Of a stretch of 64,000 bases of DNA, positions 13,261-25,600 are shown piece by piece. The stretch's first letter is position 1, and each line of letters opens with the position of its first letter. Source of the DNA: Acanthochlamys bracteata (taxonomy: Eukaryota > Streptophyta > Magnoliopsida > Pandanales > Velloziaceae); contig CM034139.1 in assembly GCA_019914995.1 (NCBI GenBank), forward strand, positions 3,202,461 to 3,266,460, read 5' to 3'. A model generated the notes under the pieces. The model searched no databases. It was not told the origin of the DNA and saw only the letters and a program-made list of their open reading frames with translations. The translations under genes and the position numbers were made by a program.

Positions 13261-14256
13261 GGACCTAATGTCAGGAATAAGGTGGCTAAGGAGTTTGGAC
13301 AATATGATTTGCATTAGGGATAAATCAGATATACGATTTTTCTTACAAGGAAAGAACTGTACAGCATTAAGGAACTATGAGTTTCTCAACTCACAAACCT
13401 CATTAGAAAGAGAACTCTCTATTCATTGCCACTGATGAGCTTAGAGCATACCGAGAATGAAGCAAAGGAAGACTTCATATGATCAGACTTACAGTTTCTG
13501 CTTGATCGACTCGAAAAGGATTCCATTTCTATGGTGAGCGAATTGTAATGAACACGAAATTCTGGTCCTTTGTAAACGTTTGCGATCTCGTGCAGGAATG
13601 GGGCTTGCAATTGCCCCGGATGCAGGAGCTAGCGCTATACTTGTATGCACCTGTAGGACACTAGTAGAGGCACTTAATGGCATTTTCTTCTAGTGAGCTG
13701 GTGAGCTACTTAGCTCAATCGCAGTAGATGTCTAACAACATCTACCAAGATTGAAAGAAGGAAGAGTACAAGAAACCAAAAGAACCGCATAAGGCACTAA
13801 GCTAGCAATTATTGCACTTGGCTATTAGAGTTCATTTTAGCGTTGAATTACTTATTCATTTAGGTTTCTGTGATATATTGAAGAAATACAATAACATAGA
13901 AACTCTGGTTTTCCCTAGTATAGCTGCAATCTCTATAACTTTAGATGCCTCATGTAGTTCATATCAAGAAGTTTGTTACTTTTTCCTTTAGTCGTTCATC
14001 GATATTCTGCCTCTCTTCTTGCTTCTATATGTTCTGGTCTTGTTATTCTCTTTAACTTGTATCAACTAGTCAACGTACAAGTTAAACTTATGGTACTCGT
14101 ATATTCTTGTGCAAGACAACAATTTATGGACAATACAAATGTTATGGCCTTGGATCAAATACCTCAAGTAGAGTATCATGGTCTTGTAACAATCTTAGTG
14201 ATGATGAGGCAACAAAGTACATGACACAACCTGTATACATAGCAAGCAATGGCTTA
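13261..14256. other. No recognisable gene
   Basis: This stretch continues from gypsy copy B and may be more of the same element, but I could not match it to any retrotransposon domain. Open frames are short and lack recognisable motifs. Confidence 0.5.
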
Positions 14257-14510
14257 GACACCTTTTGACAGTGCTTTTCAATAACTTTTCATTCTAACTT
14301 TTTTGTTTCATATTTTGTAATAATCATTGTACAATACTTTACAAAATTTTAAAAACTTTTAGAAAATATAGAAAAATTCTACTTCGTAAGATCTCATTAT
14401 TGCTTACTTTTATTTTTGTAAGATAAAAAACAGAAATCATTTTTTTGAAATCTCTAAAATATCATTTATTATATAAAGATTCTATTTTATAAGCACTTCC
14501 AAACATCTCC
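14257..14510. mobile_element. Tourist-like MITE (about 255-bp family)
   Basis: A 254-bp AT-rich element flanked by TTA at 14254-14256 and 14511-14513. The right end read on the other strand is GGAGATGTTTGGAAGTGC, and the left end is a decayed match. The interior shares the word run around 'gaaaaattctac...gtaagatctca' in opposite orientation with the copy at 54671-54930, which makes it a third member of that family. Confidence 0.65.
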
Positions 14511-14828
14511 TTAGACTTTTACCTACACAGTTCACTAAAGCTTCTGAAAATCTTATTTAAAGTGAGAGATGACAAGAACTACATGAAAGAAGGCAAAATT
14601 AATTATTCTTTGACCTTGTATAAAATTTCATGTTGTTGTTGGTAATTAGATTGATTTTCAGAGTAGATTTGATTTGTTAAATTAGCTGCATAAGGTATTT
14701 GCAAAGCATATTCCTAATAAAATAATGCTATCAATACCGTCTTGAGTACCACTTACTTGTATCATTTTGGTCAATTCAACGGATAAATCAATTAGTTAGC
14801 TTCCCCATTACTACATAATAGGTCCTAA

Positions 14829-17529
14829 CATTACAAGAAAATGCACCATTAGCGACCAACACATAATCGGTCTCTACTAAGCATCAACAACAACCGAACG
14901 GCTAACGGTCGCTAATTATAAGGTAATTAAGACCAAAAAAAATAAAATGATCACTATTATTGAAAAAACAGCGATGATTAAGACATCAGATGCTATTAAT
15001 GTAAAAAATAGCGACCAACATGTAACTGATTGCTATTGCACAAAGAAATAGCGACTTGTATGGAAGTAGGTCTCTATTGGGGAGCAATAGCAACTAGCTA
15101 GCTGCTAGTCGCTACTACTTAGTAATAGAGACCAAATATTGATTTAGTTTCTATTATTTTAAAAATAAAAATTTTTAAATTAATTAATAAAATTTTATTT
15201 AGTAGAATTTAAACTATTTAGTGCGGCTTATATTTTAAATATATTATATTGGCAAAATTTTAGATGTTTTGGTGATTTTGTATGCTCCTTCACAATAAAT
15301 TATTGATAGACATATACAATTTAATAATTTATTAGAAAAATAGGGTACAAAAACATTATAATAAAATGGGACGTGGCGAAAATAGTAGGGCTAATCTATC
15401 AAGGGATTTTTTATTGAGAATGGTCGACTATCTAATTGACTTAGTCTATGAAATATATTTGATGGTATTGAATTTATGGAGAGTCTAATTTTTACGATCC
15501 CCTAAAATTAGATGACAAGAAAGTTGAAAAGAGTTTCGAAATAGCCAACTTAATCTGTATCGTGGATGTAGTGAAAGTATTGGTAGCATTTTTCACAAGA
15601 TGATAAGTATCTCTATATTTAGATATGTATATCTGTAATACTTGTTCATATTCATATTATGAAATGTATACAAAGTGAGGGGCAGTTAGGAATATATACG
15701 ATCACCTATATAAAAACGATTGGTGAATAGAGTTTAGAAAGAACACGAAGTAACTTGTAAGTAAAATTTTAAATATCATCTACAAGTATTTGTACTAAGT
15801 AGTGTTATAATTAGTTTATAAATTATAGGAAAGAATCATTACAAATCGAGCATCCGATGATACAAAGAAAGTAATGCAAAAAGTTTTAAAAAGCATATCT
15901 AGATATTGCCGTGGTCGGAAAGCTGGACTTGAACCACCGCATAAAGACGGCAGTTCATCTAAATTTAGTGAGCTTGAGCAACAGCTAAAGAGACAAAACA
16001 AGGAAGAGAGAGATTAAACGACAGAGTTAGCATGTTGTAGCAATAGTTAGAATACAGTAAAAGTAGTTCAATGATCTTACGAAAATTGTGAAATCTATTC
16101 AAGATAGACAATCAAGCGACAACGGTTCTGAGGTAACATCTTATCTTCTTCACAAGTTTTTTATTAAAATTTATTAATTTTATTATAATTTTATTATACT
16201 ATAAAATTTATTATATGGTTAGGTATGACAAGTGTAATTTTTATAACAACTTGGGCTGTCAAAAATTAGAAAAAGCATCGAAATGCCGCGAACCTAAGTT
16301 TTCACGACCATCTCGGCTAGAGTAACTTCTAAGAAAAAATAAAATTGCATTTGGAGATAGGACGAGTGAGTTACAAATTTTTATTTCGAAACTTAACTTA
16401 ATAACAAATTAAGGGGCCAAAACTTAGAAAACGTGTCGAAAAAACTGTGAAACCTATGCGTACACGATCGTATTGGTGAGAATGACTTGTAGAAAGAAAA
16501 ACATAGAAAAAAAGTCGAAAAGCCGCTAAATCTACGCATACACGACCATCTCAGTGAGAGTGACTTGTAAAAGGAAACGGAATTGCATTTCAAGATAGGA
16601 CGAGTGAGTTACAAACTTTTATGCATTATTAAAATTTTTACATAGAAAAGTTAGCCTTATAATAATTTAAAAGGTCAAAACTTAGAAAAAGTATCAAAAG
16701 GCTACGAAACCTACGCATACACAACTGTCTTAGTGAGAGTGATTTGTAAAAATAAATAAAATTGTATTTAGAGTTACGATGAGTGAATTAGATGTGGTAT
16801 TTTGTTATCAGTTTTTTTTATTATATATGATTATAAGTTTGTTATATATTGTGATTCTTAGTAACTTTATTTTGTTTGAAACACATGATCGGTGCTAGTA
16901 ATTCTATAAAATGAGCATTGATGACTATATTTGTTAGGAAGATGACTTTGATGAATATTATTAAGATTGTATTATGAAAACAATATGTATTATGAATATT
17001 TTGTATTTTGTATTATAATAACTAATGTAAAATATTTATAATTTATTTTAATTTAGTGAATATTTATAGTTATGTTGTTGCGTATTTTGAGTTTCATATA
17101 TATAATTTATTTTGTGAATTTTTATTTTTGCAATAAAATCTATAAAAATAAAAAATATATTATAAAAAATATACTAACGATCAAACGTTTCTGGTCACTA
17201 CTACTACCAAAAGTAGTAGTAGTGATCGTCATTACACCAGTCGCTACTAGTAAAAGTATTAGCTACTGACTTATAGCTAGTCGTTTCTACCTGATGTAGT
17301 AGCGACCAAAACTGTACGGATTGCTACTAGTATTAGTAGTTACCGATAACAATGTGGTAGTAGTTAGCCGGTAGCTAATTTTATAGTAGCGATCTGCAGA
17401 CTACTAATCTCTACTACTAGCAGTAGAGACTACCTAAAACTGGTCGCTAGTGTTTCTTTAACAGCGAGCAGTTTGACTTGATCGCTGTTAGTAATAATGA
17501 TTTCTTAGCGACCGTCTTTGCAACTAGTG
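14829..17529. mobile_element. Non-autonomous CACTA-like element
   Basis: The left end reads CATTACAAGAAAATGC, close to the CACTACAAGAAA end typical of plant CACTA elements, and the right end finishes in TAGTG. Both subterminal zones are dense in the word AGCGACC or its complement GGTCGCT (about 14850-15110 and 17180-17515), the kind of subterminal repeat bound by CACTA transposases. No transposase is intact. A coding-like stretch at about 15835-16000, with a lysine- and glutamine-rich helical character, could be a remnant of an En/Spm accessory protein. No 3-bp target duplication was found and the right border is not certain. Confidence 0.6.
16270..16790. repeat. Imperfect tandem repeats inside the CACTA-like element
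   Basis: Four diverged units share a word run around 'cacgaccatctc...gtgagagtgacttgtaaaa' followed in most by 'ggacgagtgagttacaaa'. Unit starts near 16270, 16425, 16510 and 16675 give an irregular spacing of roughly 85-165 bp. Confidence 0.6.
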
Positions 17530-17532
17530 CGT

Positions 17533-18033
17533 AAGATTGTCAAAATCGAAATTTTAAATAGGATCTTTCCGCTCGAGTAGGATCGTAAAAATCATAATTA
17601 TAAAGTAAGATTGTAAGATTTTACATACCGATAATATTTATAGAATTTTTTTTTATAGCATTAGAATTTTTTATAGAAGAGTTTTTAATGTTTAAAAAAA
17701 AATTAGTACATTTACAACTTTTTAAAAAATTCTTTCCAATTTTTAAAAGAATCTCTTTATATTTTATAGAAAATCTCTCAAAATAACACTTTTATAGAAA
17801 CCCTTCTAAACAAAACTTCTTCAAATTTTACAAAAAATCTATCAAATTTAATTAATTATGAAATTTAATTCAAAAGTAAAATCGTAAAAGATTGAAATTT
17901 TATTGATTTTAAAATTTAAATAGGAAACCAGATGAAATTTTACTCAAAAAATTTGTTTAAAATATGATCGTTCTGATGATGTAAAAATATAAGATCGTAA
18001 AATTTTAAATTCAATCATGATATTGATAATCTT
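17533..18033. mobile_element. Inverted-repeat element of about 500 bp, family unknown
   Basis: The ends form an inverted pair: AAGATTGTCAAAATC at the left and AAGATTATCAATATC on the other strand at the right (13 of 15). The interior is AT-rich with several 'ggatcgtaa' or 'gtaagatt' words. No target duplication is seen, and it nearly touches the CACTA-like end. A stretch near 58396-58490 resembles its left part. Confidence 0.4.
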
Positions 18034-19128
18034 GCCGGTGTGTTTTGTTAGCGACCGATTTTGTTTGACTAATAATTTTTTGATTCCTATTAATACTGTT
18101 TGTTTGTTGTAGTTTACAAATACAATTTAGTTGTAGCATTCTGCTGCACTGCCAACTTGTACTAATCATGAAGTCTTCATCTTCAAGATGAACAACATGC
18201 CTACGAAATTTATTTCTACTAATCAACAACATTCTTCATTTCTGGGTAGTTTTCTAAGATATTTTTTTCATTTGCATTCTGTCTCAAAATGTTGGGACTT
18301 CAAAAATAAATTAAAAATTATCATATTAAGTTAGAAAGTATTAGAGTACAACCTTAATTAATATAAATTTATATTTAACAAACTTAAAATTATACTTTAT
18401 TTCTCACTACTTTTAATAAGTATACAACGAACGTAAAATCATATCTATGAATTAAGATTAAGATTTTCTTCTAGAATCCTCTATTAAGTAAAATTCAGTC
18501 TTACACTTCAAATTTTCGGTCTGCCATTCCCCAACTAAGCTATTCCTATAATTTCAATGATACTTAAATTAACATTTGATCATTTTAATAAATAGAATCG
18601 TAAAAATTTTGATCCAAAATAATAATAATATTACATGTTTCTTAAAATAATAAAAACATAATGAAAAATTATTTCTAAATGTAAGATTTAATTGAACTGC
18701 TCTTTCATAAGAAATAAGTCATCAGATTTCTGTGGTTAATGTCTTTGTTTTTCTACTTTACGTGCCTCTCAACTTTATTTTCCACTAATTAAGTCTACCA
18801 GATAATTTTCTTTGATAAAATATTTTTAATTGCGTTGCCAACTTAAAATGAAAGTTTAAATCATAGAACAACCACAACAATATCCTATATAGACTGCCTA
18901 CGCGTTGTGCATCAACAAAATTAACCAGAATCTCTTCCTTTGTCTTAACGGTAAAGACCCCTATCTGCTGGTGTTACACATCTTTCACACAAATATTACT
19001 TAAAACATATAGTTATATGTTTCTTTTCCTTACTCATCTTTGCTAAGGAATGAAACTTTCTTTTATCTGGAGCTCCTTCATCTCTCAACAAATTCAAGGT
19101 TTCGCTTACAAGCATTTGCATCAATGGA

Positions 19129-19162
<34 letters not shown>

Positions 19163-19290
19163 TTGATGGATGAAACCTTTGGCTTGTTCATATCATACAC
19201 CTAACCCCTTCGTTCTAACTGACAAACTTAGAACAAAATGCATGCAATGTCTCTACCAAACTGATCATCTCCTTCCGCTCTGCCTGCATC
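18034..19290. other. Intergenic, upstream of the laccase gene
   Basis: AT-rich sequence without recognisable genes. It holds a (TA)-type run at 19132-19159. It probably includes the laccase promoter region; I see no motif that I would defend other than the TATA box listed next. Confidence 0.5.
19132..19159. repeat. (AT) microsatellite upstream of the laccase gene
   Basis: Uninterrupted run of alternating A and T, about 215 bp before the laccase start codon. Confidence 0.95.
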
Positions 19291-19292
19291 AC

Positions 19293-19300
19293 TATATATT
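19293..19300 (+). promoter_or_regulatory. Candidate TATA box of the laccase gene
   Basis: TATATATT lies about 80 bp before the start codon. A TATA box here would give a short 5' leader of about 45-50 bases, which is ordinary for plant laccases. No experimental start site is known. Confidence 0.5.
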
Positions 19301-19375
19301 GCAGCACCAAAAACCGACGTATGTATTCATCAACATTAGTTGTCTCCTCATCTTCTTCAATCTCAGCAACAATTA

Positions 19376-21684
19376 ATGGCATCGGTCTGCATGACAACCC
19401 TTCCTCTCCTTCTTCTGACCTTTCTATCTTTTGCTACATTCCACTCTGAAGCTGCTATCAAGAACTACCAATTCGACGTACGTTCTAACGTTAGAGCGTG
19501 AATGATTCAATCAATTTTCATGTATCTTTTCAGTGATTTGATTATGCTTGTTTTACTTGAATGTTCAGATTGTAGTGAAGAATGTTAGTAGACTGTGCCA
19601 TGCAAAGCCGATCGTTACGGTTAACGGGCGATACCCAGGACCGACCATCTACGCTAGGGAAGGCGACCGTGTTATCATCAATGTCACAAACCATGCTCAA
19701 TACAACATGTCTATTCACTGGTAATCAAAAACTCATCCTTGATCAACGTATATATAGTTTCCATTAGATGTCAGCATGAATAGATATATTGTAATGCCAC
19801 AAACATGTTTGCGATCGATGCATACGTAGGCATGGATTGAAGCAGTACCGGAACGGGTGGGCAGATGGTCCTGCCTACATAACTCAGTGTCCGATCAAGA
19901 GCGGCAGCAGTTACGCGTACGACTTTAATGTTACTGGGCAGAGGGGAACGCTTTGGTGGCATGCTCACATTCTTTGGCTCAGGGCAACTGTGTACGGTGC
20001 CATTGTGATCATGCCTCAACAAGGTGTTCCATACCCTTTCCCTCAACCCCATGCTGAAGCTGAACTCATCCTAGGTAAAATACATAATTATAACCCATTA
20101 ATACTAGTGAAAGTTTTTTCAAAAGTTTAATCATCTCATATGTGATATTATAGGAGAGTGGTGGCATAACGATGTGGAGCAAATAGAGAAGCAAGGGAAT
20201 CAACTTGGATTGCCGCCGAACATGTCCGATGCGCATACCATTAACGGCAAGCCGGGGCCTCTATTTCCCTGCTCGGAGAAACGTAAGACGGTTCTCAAAT
20301 CCGACCAGCTCAACCTTTCCTTGAACTAAATCAAGATATTTATTCTATATTGATCACACTAAAAACTTCGGACTTATCTTGTAAGGCAATGCTTTTATAC
20401 TACCAAAAGCCTAAAAATGTGATTTACCTTGAAAAACAAGGTACTTAGATAGTTGTTCCATTACACCTCCAAAAAGATGATAACATGGCTCGAATGTTGT
20501 ATAGTTAATACTTTTTACTGGGTATTTCTAGACACTTACGCATTGGAGGTAGAACGTGGGAAGACATACATGTTAAGAATCATCAATGCTGCACTGAACG
20601 ACGAGCTCTTCTTCGCTATCGCCGGCCACAATATGACGGTTGTCGAGATTGATGCGGTCTACACCAAACCCTTCTCAACCAACGGGATCCTTATCGCCCC
20701 TGGACAGACCACGAACGTTCTCGTCCGTGCCAATCAATCTCCGGGAAGGTATTTCATGGCTACCCGGCCGTTCATGGACGCACCGATTCCTGTTGACAAC
20801 AAAACCGCCACAGCAATACTTCAGTACAAAGGTGTTCCTACAACTGTCATGCCGATACTTCCCTCCCTTCCCGCTGCCAACGACACTAAATTCGCTGACA
20901 GTTATTTGAACAAGCTTAGAAGCCTCAACACTCCCCAGTTCCCTGCAAAGGTTCCGCTCACTGTCGACCGACATCTCTTCTACACAATCGGTTTAGGCCG
21001 TGACGCTTGTGCGGCTTGCCTGAACGGAACAAAACTCGCTGCTTCGTTGAACAATATAACGTTTGTGATGCCAACAATCGGCCTTCTGCAAGCACACTAC
21101 TTCAACATGAAGGGAGTCTTTGCATTAGACTTCCCTGATAATCCGCCAAAGCCGTTCAACTATACCGGTGCCCCTTTAACGGCGAACCTCGGTACAACGC
21201 TTGGAACAAGACTGAGTAGCTTGAAGTTCAATTCAACGGTCGAGCTCGTGCTGCAGGATACAAACCTGTTGTCTGTTGAGTCTCACCCGTTCCATTTGCA
21301 TGGATATAATTTCTTCGTTGTCGGTAGAGGGACTGGAAACTTTGATCCGGCAAAAGATCCAGCTAAGTATAACTTGGTCGATCCACCGGAGAGGAACACC
21401 GTCGGAGTTCCTACCGGAGGTTGGACTACTATCAGGTTCAAGGCTGATAACCCAGGTAAAATTTACCTTATCTCCTTTCTGAATTAGGTATTGGTATCGA
21501 TAGCAGTATTGCCATTTGGGTAAATTTTTTTGTGGAAATATTTTGATTTGCAGGAGTATGGTTCATGCATTGTCACTTGGAGTTGCACACAACGTGGGGA
21601 TTGAAGATGGCTTTTGTTGTTCAGAATGGAAATGGGCCTGAAGAATCTATTCTACCTCCTCCAAAGGATTTACCACCTTGTTGA
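19376..21684 (+). CDS. LAC11: Laccase, LAC11-like multicopper oxidase (6 exons)
   Basis: Secreted blue copper oxidase that oxidises monolignols in the cell wall, a step of lignin polymerisation. Exons: 19376-19477, 19569-19720, 19830-20074, 20154-20282, 20532-21455, 21554-21684; all introns are GT-AG and phases join to 560 aa, a normal laccase length. Residues 1 to about 26 form a signal peptide (basic-poor start, then [11 protein letters not shown], cut after SEA). Copper ligands are all present: HWHG (H84, H86), WWHAH (H129, H131), HPFHLHG (H461, H464, H466) and HCHLELH (H523, C524, H525, H529) with Leu534 at the axial type-1 position. Several NxT/NxS sites fit a secreted glycoprotein. The [13 protein letters not shown] and [17 protein letters not shown] segments are closest to what I remember of Arabidopsis LAC11; the assignment within the laccases is by memory. 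It looks intact. Confidence 0.95.
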
Positions 21685-22673
21685 TTAACCGACGGCAAGG
21701 ATGATTGATTTGATTTGTGTAGTTTTAATGTTGATGAGGGTGGGTTTCTTTCAATCCTGCAAAAGAAATAAGAAATTTGTAGGGTTGGTTGTGAGGAGGA
21801 TATGATTGAGTGGCTGTTCTTGAAGGATATTTGAGATTGTGCTTTCGATTCCACAAGTTCTTCAAATGAAAGACGAAAGGAAATAATTTTAATTGGTCCA
21901 TTTGGTGTATACTAGTTGATAATAGCCCATTAATAACTAGAGTATTTCAGTCAAATTTATCTATCTACATAATGTTTATAATATGATCATAAAAATTTTC
22001 TTTAAACCAAACTACCAATAGTTGTACTCATTTTTAATAAAGTGAATTATCACAAGAATGATCAGGCTAGAGCAGTGGACCACTTTAGTTATAAACCCAA
22101 ACAAATCCCAAACAGTAATGACAAATTACTTTAAAAGAAAAGAAAAGAATAGAAAATTGTATCAACATCAAATACAAATAAAATCTGTTACTCAAAATTT
22201 AAAAATTAAACATAAAGAAAGAACTTGAATAAAAGAAGCTTTTATTATGAATATTTTGGACGTGATCCGAGTTTCATGAAAAATAAGAAATAAAATTATT
22301 TAAAAAATAAAATAAAAGTAAAATTTAATATTTATATTTTAATAAATTTTAGAAACGTATTAAAAATTAAAAAATATATAAATAAAAAAGTTAAAATTAA
22401 AATTTCATATATAAAAATAAAATTCTAAATTATTTATATAATTAAAATATATAAACAGTTTGAAATTTAAAATTTAAAAAAAAAAAAAAAAATACGGACA
22501 TTTGAACACTGATCCTCCCAAATAGTTGTCCGCACGTAGTCAGAGGAACTTTTTATTTTCATTTTTCCTCCCGCCTCCGCACACAAACAGACGCAATCGC
22601 TTCCAAATCTGAAACAAACTAATTCTAATTTCAGTTAAATCTCTCTTCGACGCCGGTGCCGGTAATTTTTAAT
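21685..22673. other. Intergenic, laccase 3' end to epimerase 5' end
   Basis: Contains the laccase 3' UTR, an AT-rich block at about 22240-22490 ending in an A-run (22478-22492), then a less AT-rich leader (about 22500-22673) of the epimerase gene. No further gene is seen. Confidence 0.6.
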
Positions 22674-25600
22674 ATGTCGGCGAGTTTCTCGATTTCAACG
22701 ACCTTCTTCTCTCCAAAACCCTCCATCCATCGTCATCAAAGGTAACTAGAACTAATCAATTCTGATTCTTCAAATTTTGTGATGCTTAGAGTTTGCCAAA
22801 ATTTTTGATTCTGTCAATTAATTCTTGATGATTGAAGTTGATGGTAACTATGAATGCCAAATTTTTTTTTCAATTTCCATCTTTGATTGTTTAAATTTGT
22901 TCTTTTTCTATTCATTTGATTTGATCAGGAAGCAGAGTTCGATAGTTTGTTCGGCAGTTCGAGTCTCCGAGGGCAACGGAGGCCTACAGAAGGTCACATT
23001 GAGCTCGCCTAACGGAAGGTCCTTGCTAAAACAACTACATTTATACTTCAAGTTTCTTGTGGAGGTCTTAGTCCTGTTATCGTGTCTCCTTGTTGTTTGA
23101 AAATTTACTATTTGATGGGTTTATCTAGGTCTCCGTTGTTTAATTTGTTGCCAAATTTAGATGATAACGAAGTGAATTGATTATAAGGGTTAAATTTTAT
23201 TTTGGTTGTTGAAGAAGTGAAAGTGCCGAGAGATGATTATATTATTGACTCATGCTATCATGTTTTTGCTACTGATTTGAGTTGGAGCGCTTTAAAGTCA
23301 AGAAATATGACATGGAGAGTAGAATTTGTTTACCTATATGAGAATGTGGAGTTAACATAATAATTTGGAGAAAAGTCCATTCGATTTATTTCCTTCGACT
23401 GGATTAGCAATGTCCAATACTTACTATTTTACAAAATCCATTAATTGGAGAAAATCTATTCTATTTATATTATAAAATTGATGGTTGTTTTCTTTTTTTG
23501 GAAAAGGGAATCGAAGAAAAGAAATCAGTTAGTATTATATCTTATGGTTTGTGGTAATGCACTTGTTAAAACAACTAATAATAGCCCGCCCAATCTAGAT
23601 TTATGGAAATATAATGATACGCCAATGGGAACCCTCTTTTTAGTTCAGATGCACAAGGTTGATAGCTTGTGAATAGGCATTAATTCTGAACTCTTACACG
23701 AAAAGTAGGAAAGATGATGGACAGTCCAATGCTTTCTGAAATAAAGATATTGCCTTGTCACTCTCTTGCTTTTGGGAAACTTTTGAGCGTTGCCACGTTA
23801 GGAACTGTGAGAATTATACAAATGCAAGTCAAGTTTTCAATATATTCATCTTGAGTCAAAATTATCAATTTTGTAAATGGGTGTTCAAAAGCTGCAAACC
23901 TCTCATTGTTGCAGATCTGGATTCACTGAAATTTCCATCTCTTTACATATGATTTTATTAAACAGTCAAGTCAAATATGAAGACAACTCAGAGAAATCAC
24001 AATTTAAGAATATGTTTGATTAGTGTCCCCATATGCAATGCTAGAAGTTCAAAAAAAAATCTGGAAAATGCGTAATCAATAATCCTCCTCAGCATGTTAG
24101 TCCACAAACTTTCTACATTGTGGCGTAGTACCAAGTACCAATCTTAGTGATCTATAAAGCTATCTTTTACAAAGTTTATGGGTAAAATTTACTGGATTTA
24201 TTGGTTATGAGTGTGCAAATTAAAGTTCGTTGATTTATAAAATTACAACGCATTGACTATGATGAAGTTTCCATGTAGACTAATAATATACATACTTGCT
24301 GCAGTGAAGTTGAGGTTTATCTGTTTGGGGGTTGTGTTACATCCTGGAAAATTCCTGGTGGCAAGGACATTTTTTATGTTCGTCCTGATGCTGTTTTCAA
24401 TGGGAAGAAACCAATAAGGTTATACAAGACTCATCAAGCTCCACTATATAATTGCTGCAAGCCTATTTAGTGTCCTCTAATGTCATAACCGCTGTTTACT
24501 CATTAACAAGTTTTGAGCATTTCTTAGAAAGATTTGAAAATTTTCAAAACTCTTAGTACAACCTTATAACTTTTTAAGAGAACCACATTATTTTTTATGT
24601 CTTATATTTTTCATCTCTGACTCGACATGCATAGATCTAATCCACTTGCTTTCTGGAAGCAGCGGAGGAATCCCTCATTGTTTCCCACAGTTTGGCCCTG
24701 GTCCTATGCAGCAGGTTTATTTCCTCTCTTTTTTATTTACTTCTGTTGGCATAAAAGTAATTTTTTAACAAACGTTTGAAAAAAGTTCGTAATGAGTATG
24801 GAATTTTTCAAACATATTTTCTACACAAGGGATTTCTTAGTGAAATGCATCACTATTTCAAACGACCTAGATAGCCGTTTGCAAGCTACTCGTTTCTGTC
24901 TTAGAACTTCCATGAGATTACAAGGTGATTTTAACCATATTTTTGGGTACCAATATGACTGAAACTTAATGAACCATATTAATGTTAGTAGAAAAGGTAG
25001 CACCATGTTTTGGGGACATTTGGGAGTGCTTATGATAAAGAGCTATTCTGGAATGAAGGGTATTTTGAAGATTTTTCGGAAAACAAGTTTGACTTTTTTA
25101 CCTAAAAAATAAGAATAATTATGCATATAAAAATTTTATGACATACAATTTTTGTGTACTCTCCAATTTTTTTTTAAAAAAATTATAAAATACTGTAAAA
25201 GGTTTATTGGAAAATGCAAGTTTTTTTTAATTTTATGGAAATCACTTGATAAGCTAAGCCAAACATCCCCTTTCTGGTCATGACACATTTGAAAAGCCGC
25301 TACCATATCAAACTTTTTATTTGAAAATTCTGTAGCAAGTTTCTATTCTCCAGCTTTCAAAATCTTATTTATATAGACATAATAACAACAACAACAATGA
25401 TCACAATGACAATGATACAACAATTAACCCTTGTACCACTGAGTCAGGTGGGCTAGACCTTACTTAGATAGGTAAATATGGACAATAAAATCCTTCCATT
25501 TTTACAAGCATAAGCCAATTATTATATTTCAAGGTCAAGTTGCCATGCACCGACCGTTCAAGATTATGAGTTGAAACTAGGTTTGCTAATTTACGACTCC

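Noticed and set aside
20453-21487. A 344-codon open frame taken as a single-exon laccase
   Set aside because: Its start lies in intron 4 and its end in intron 5. The true gene has six exons with all copper ligands.
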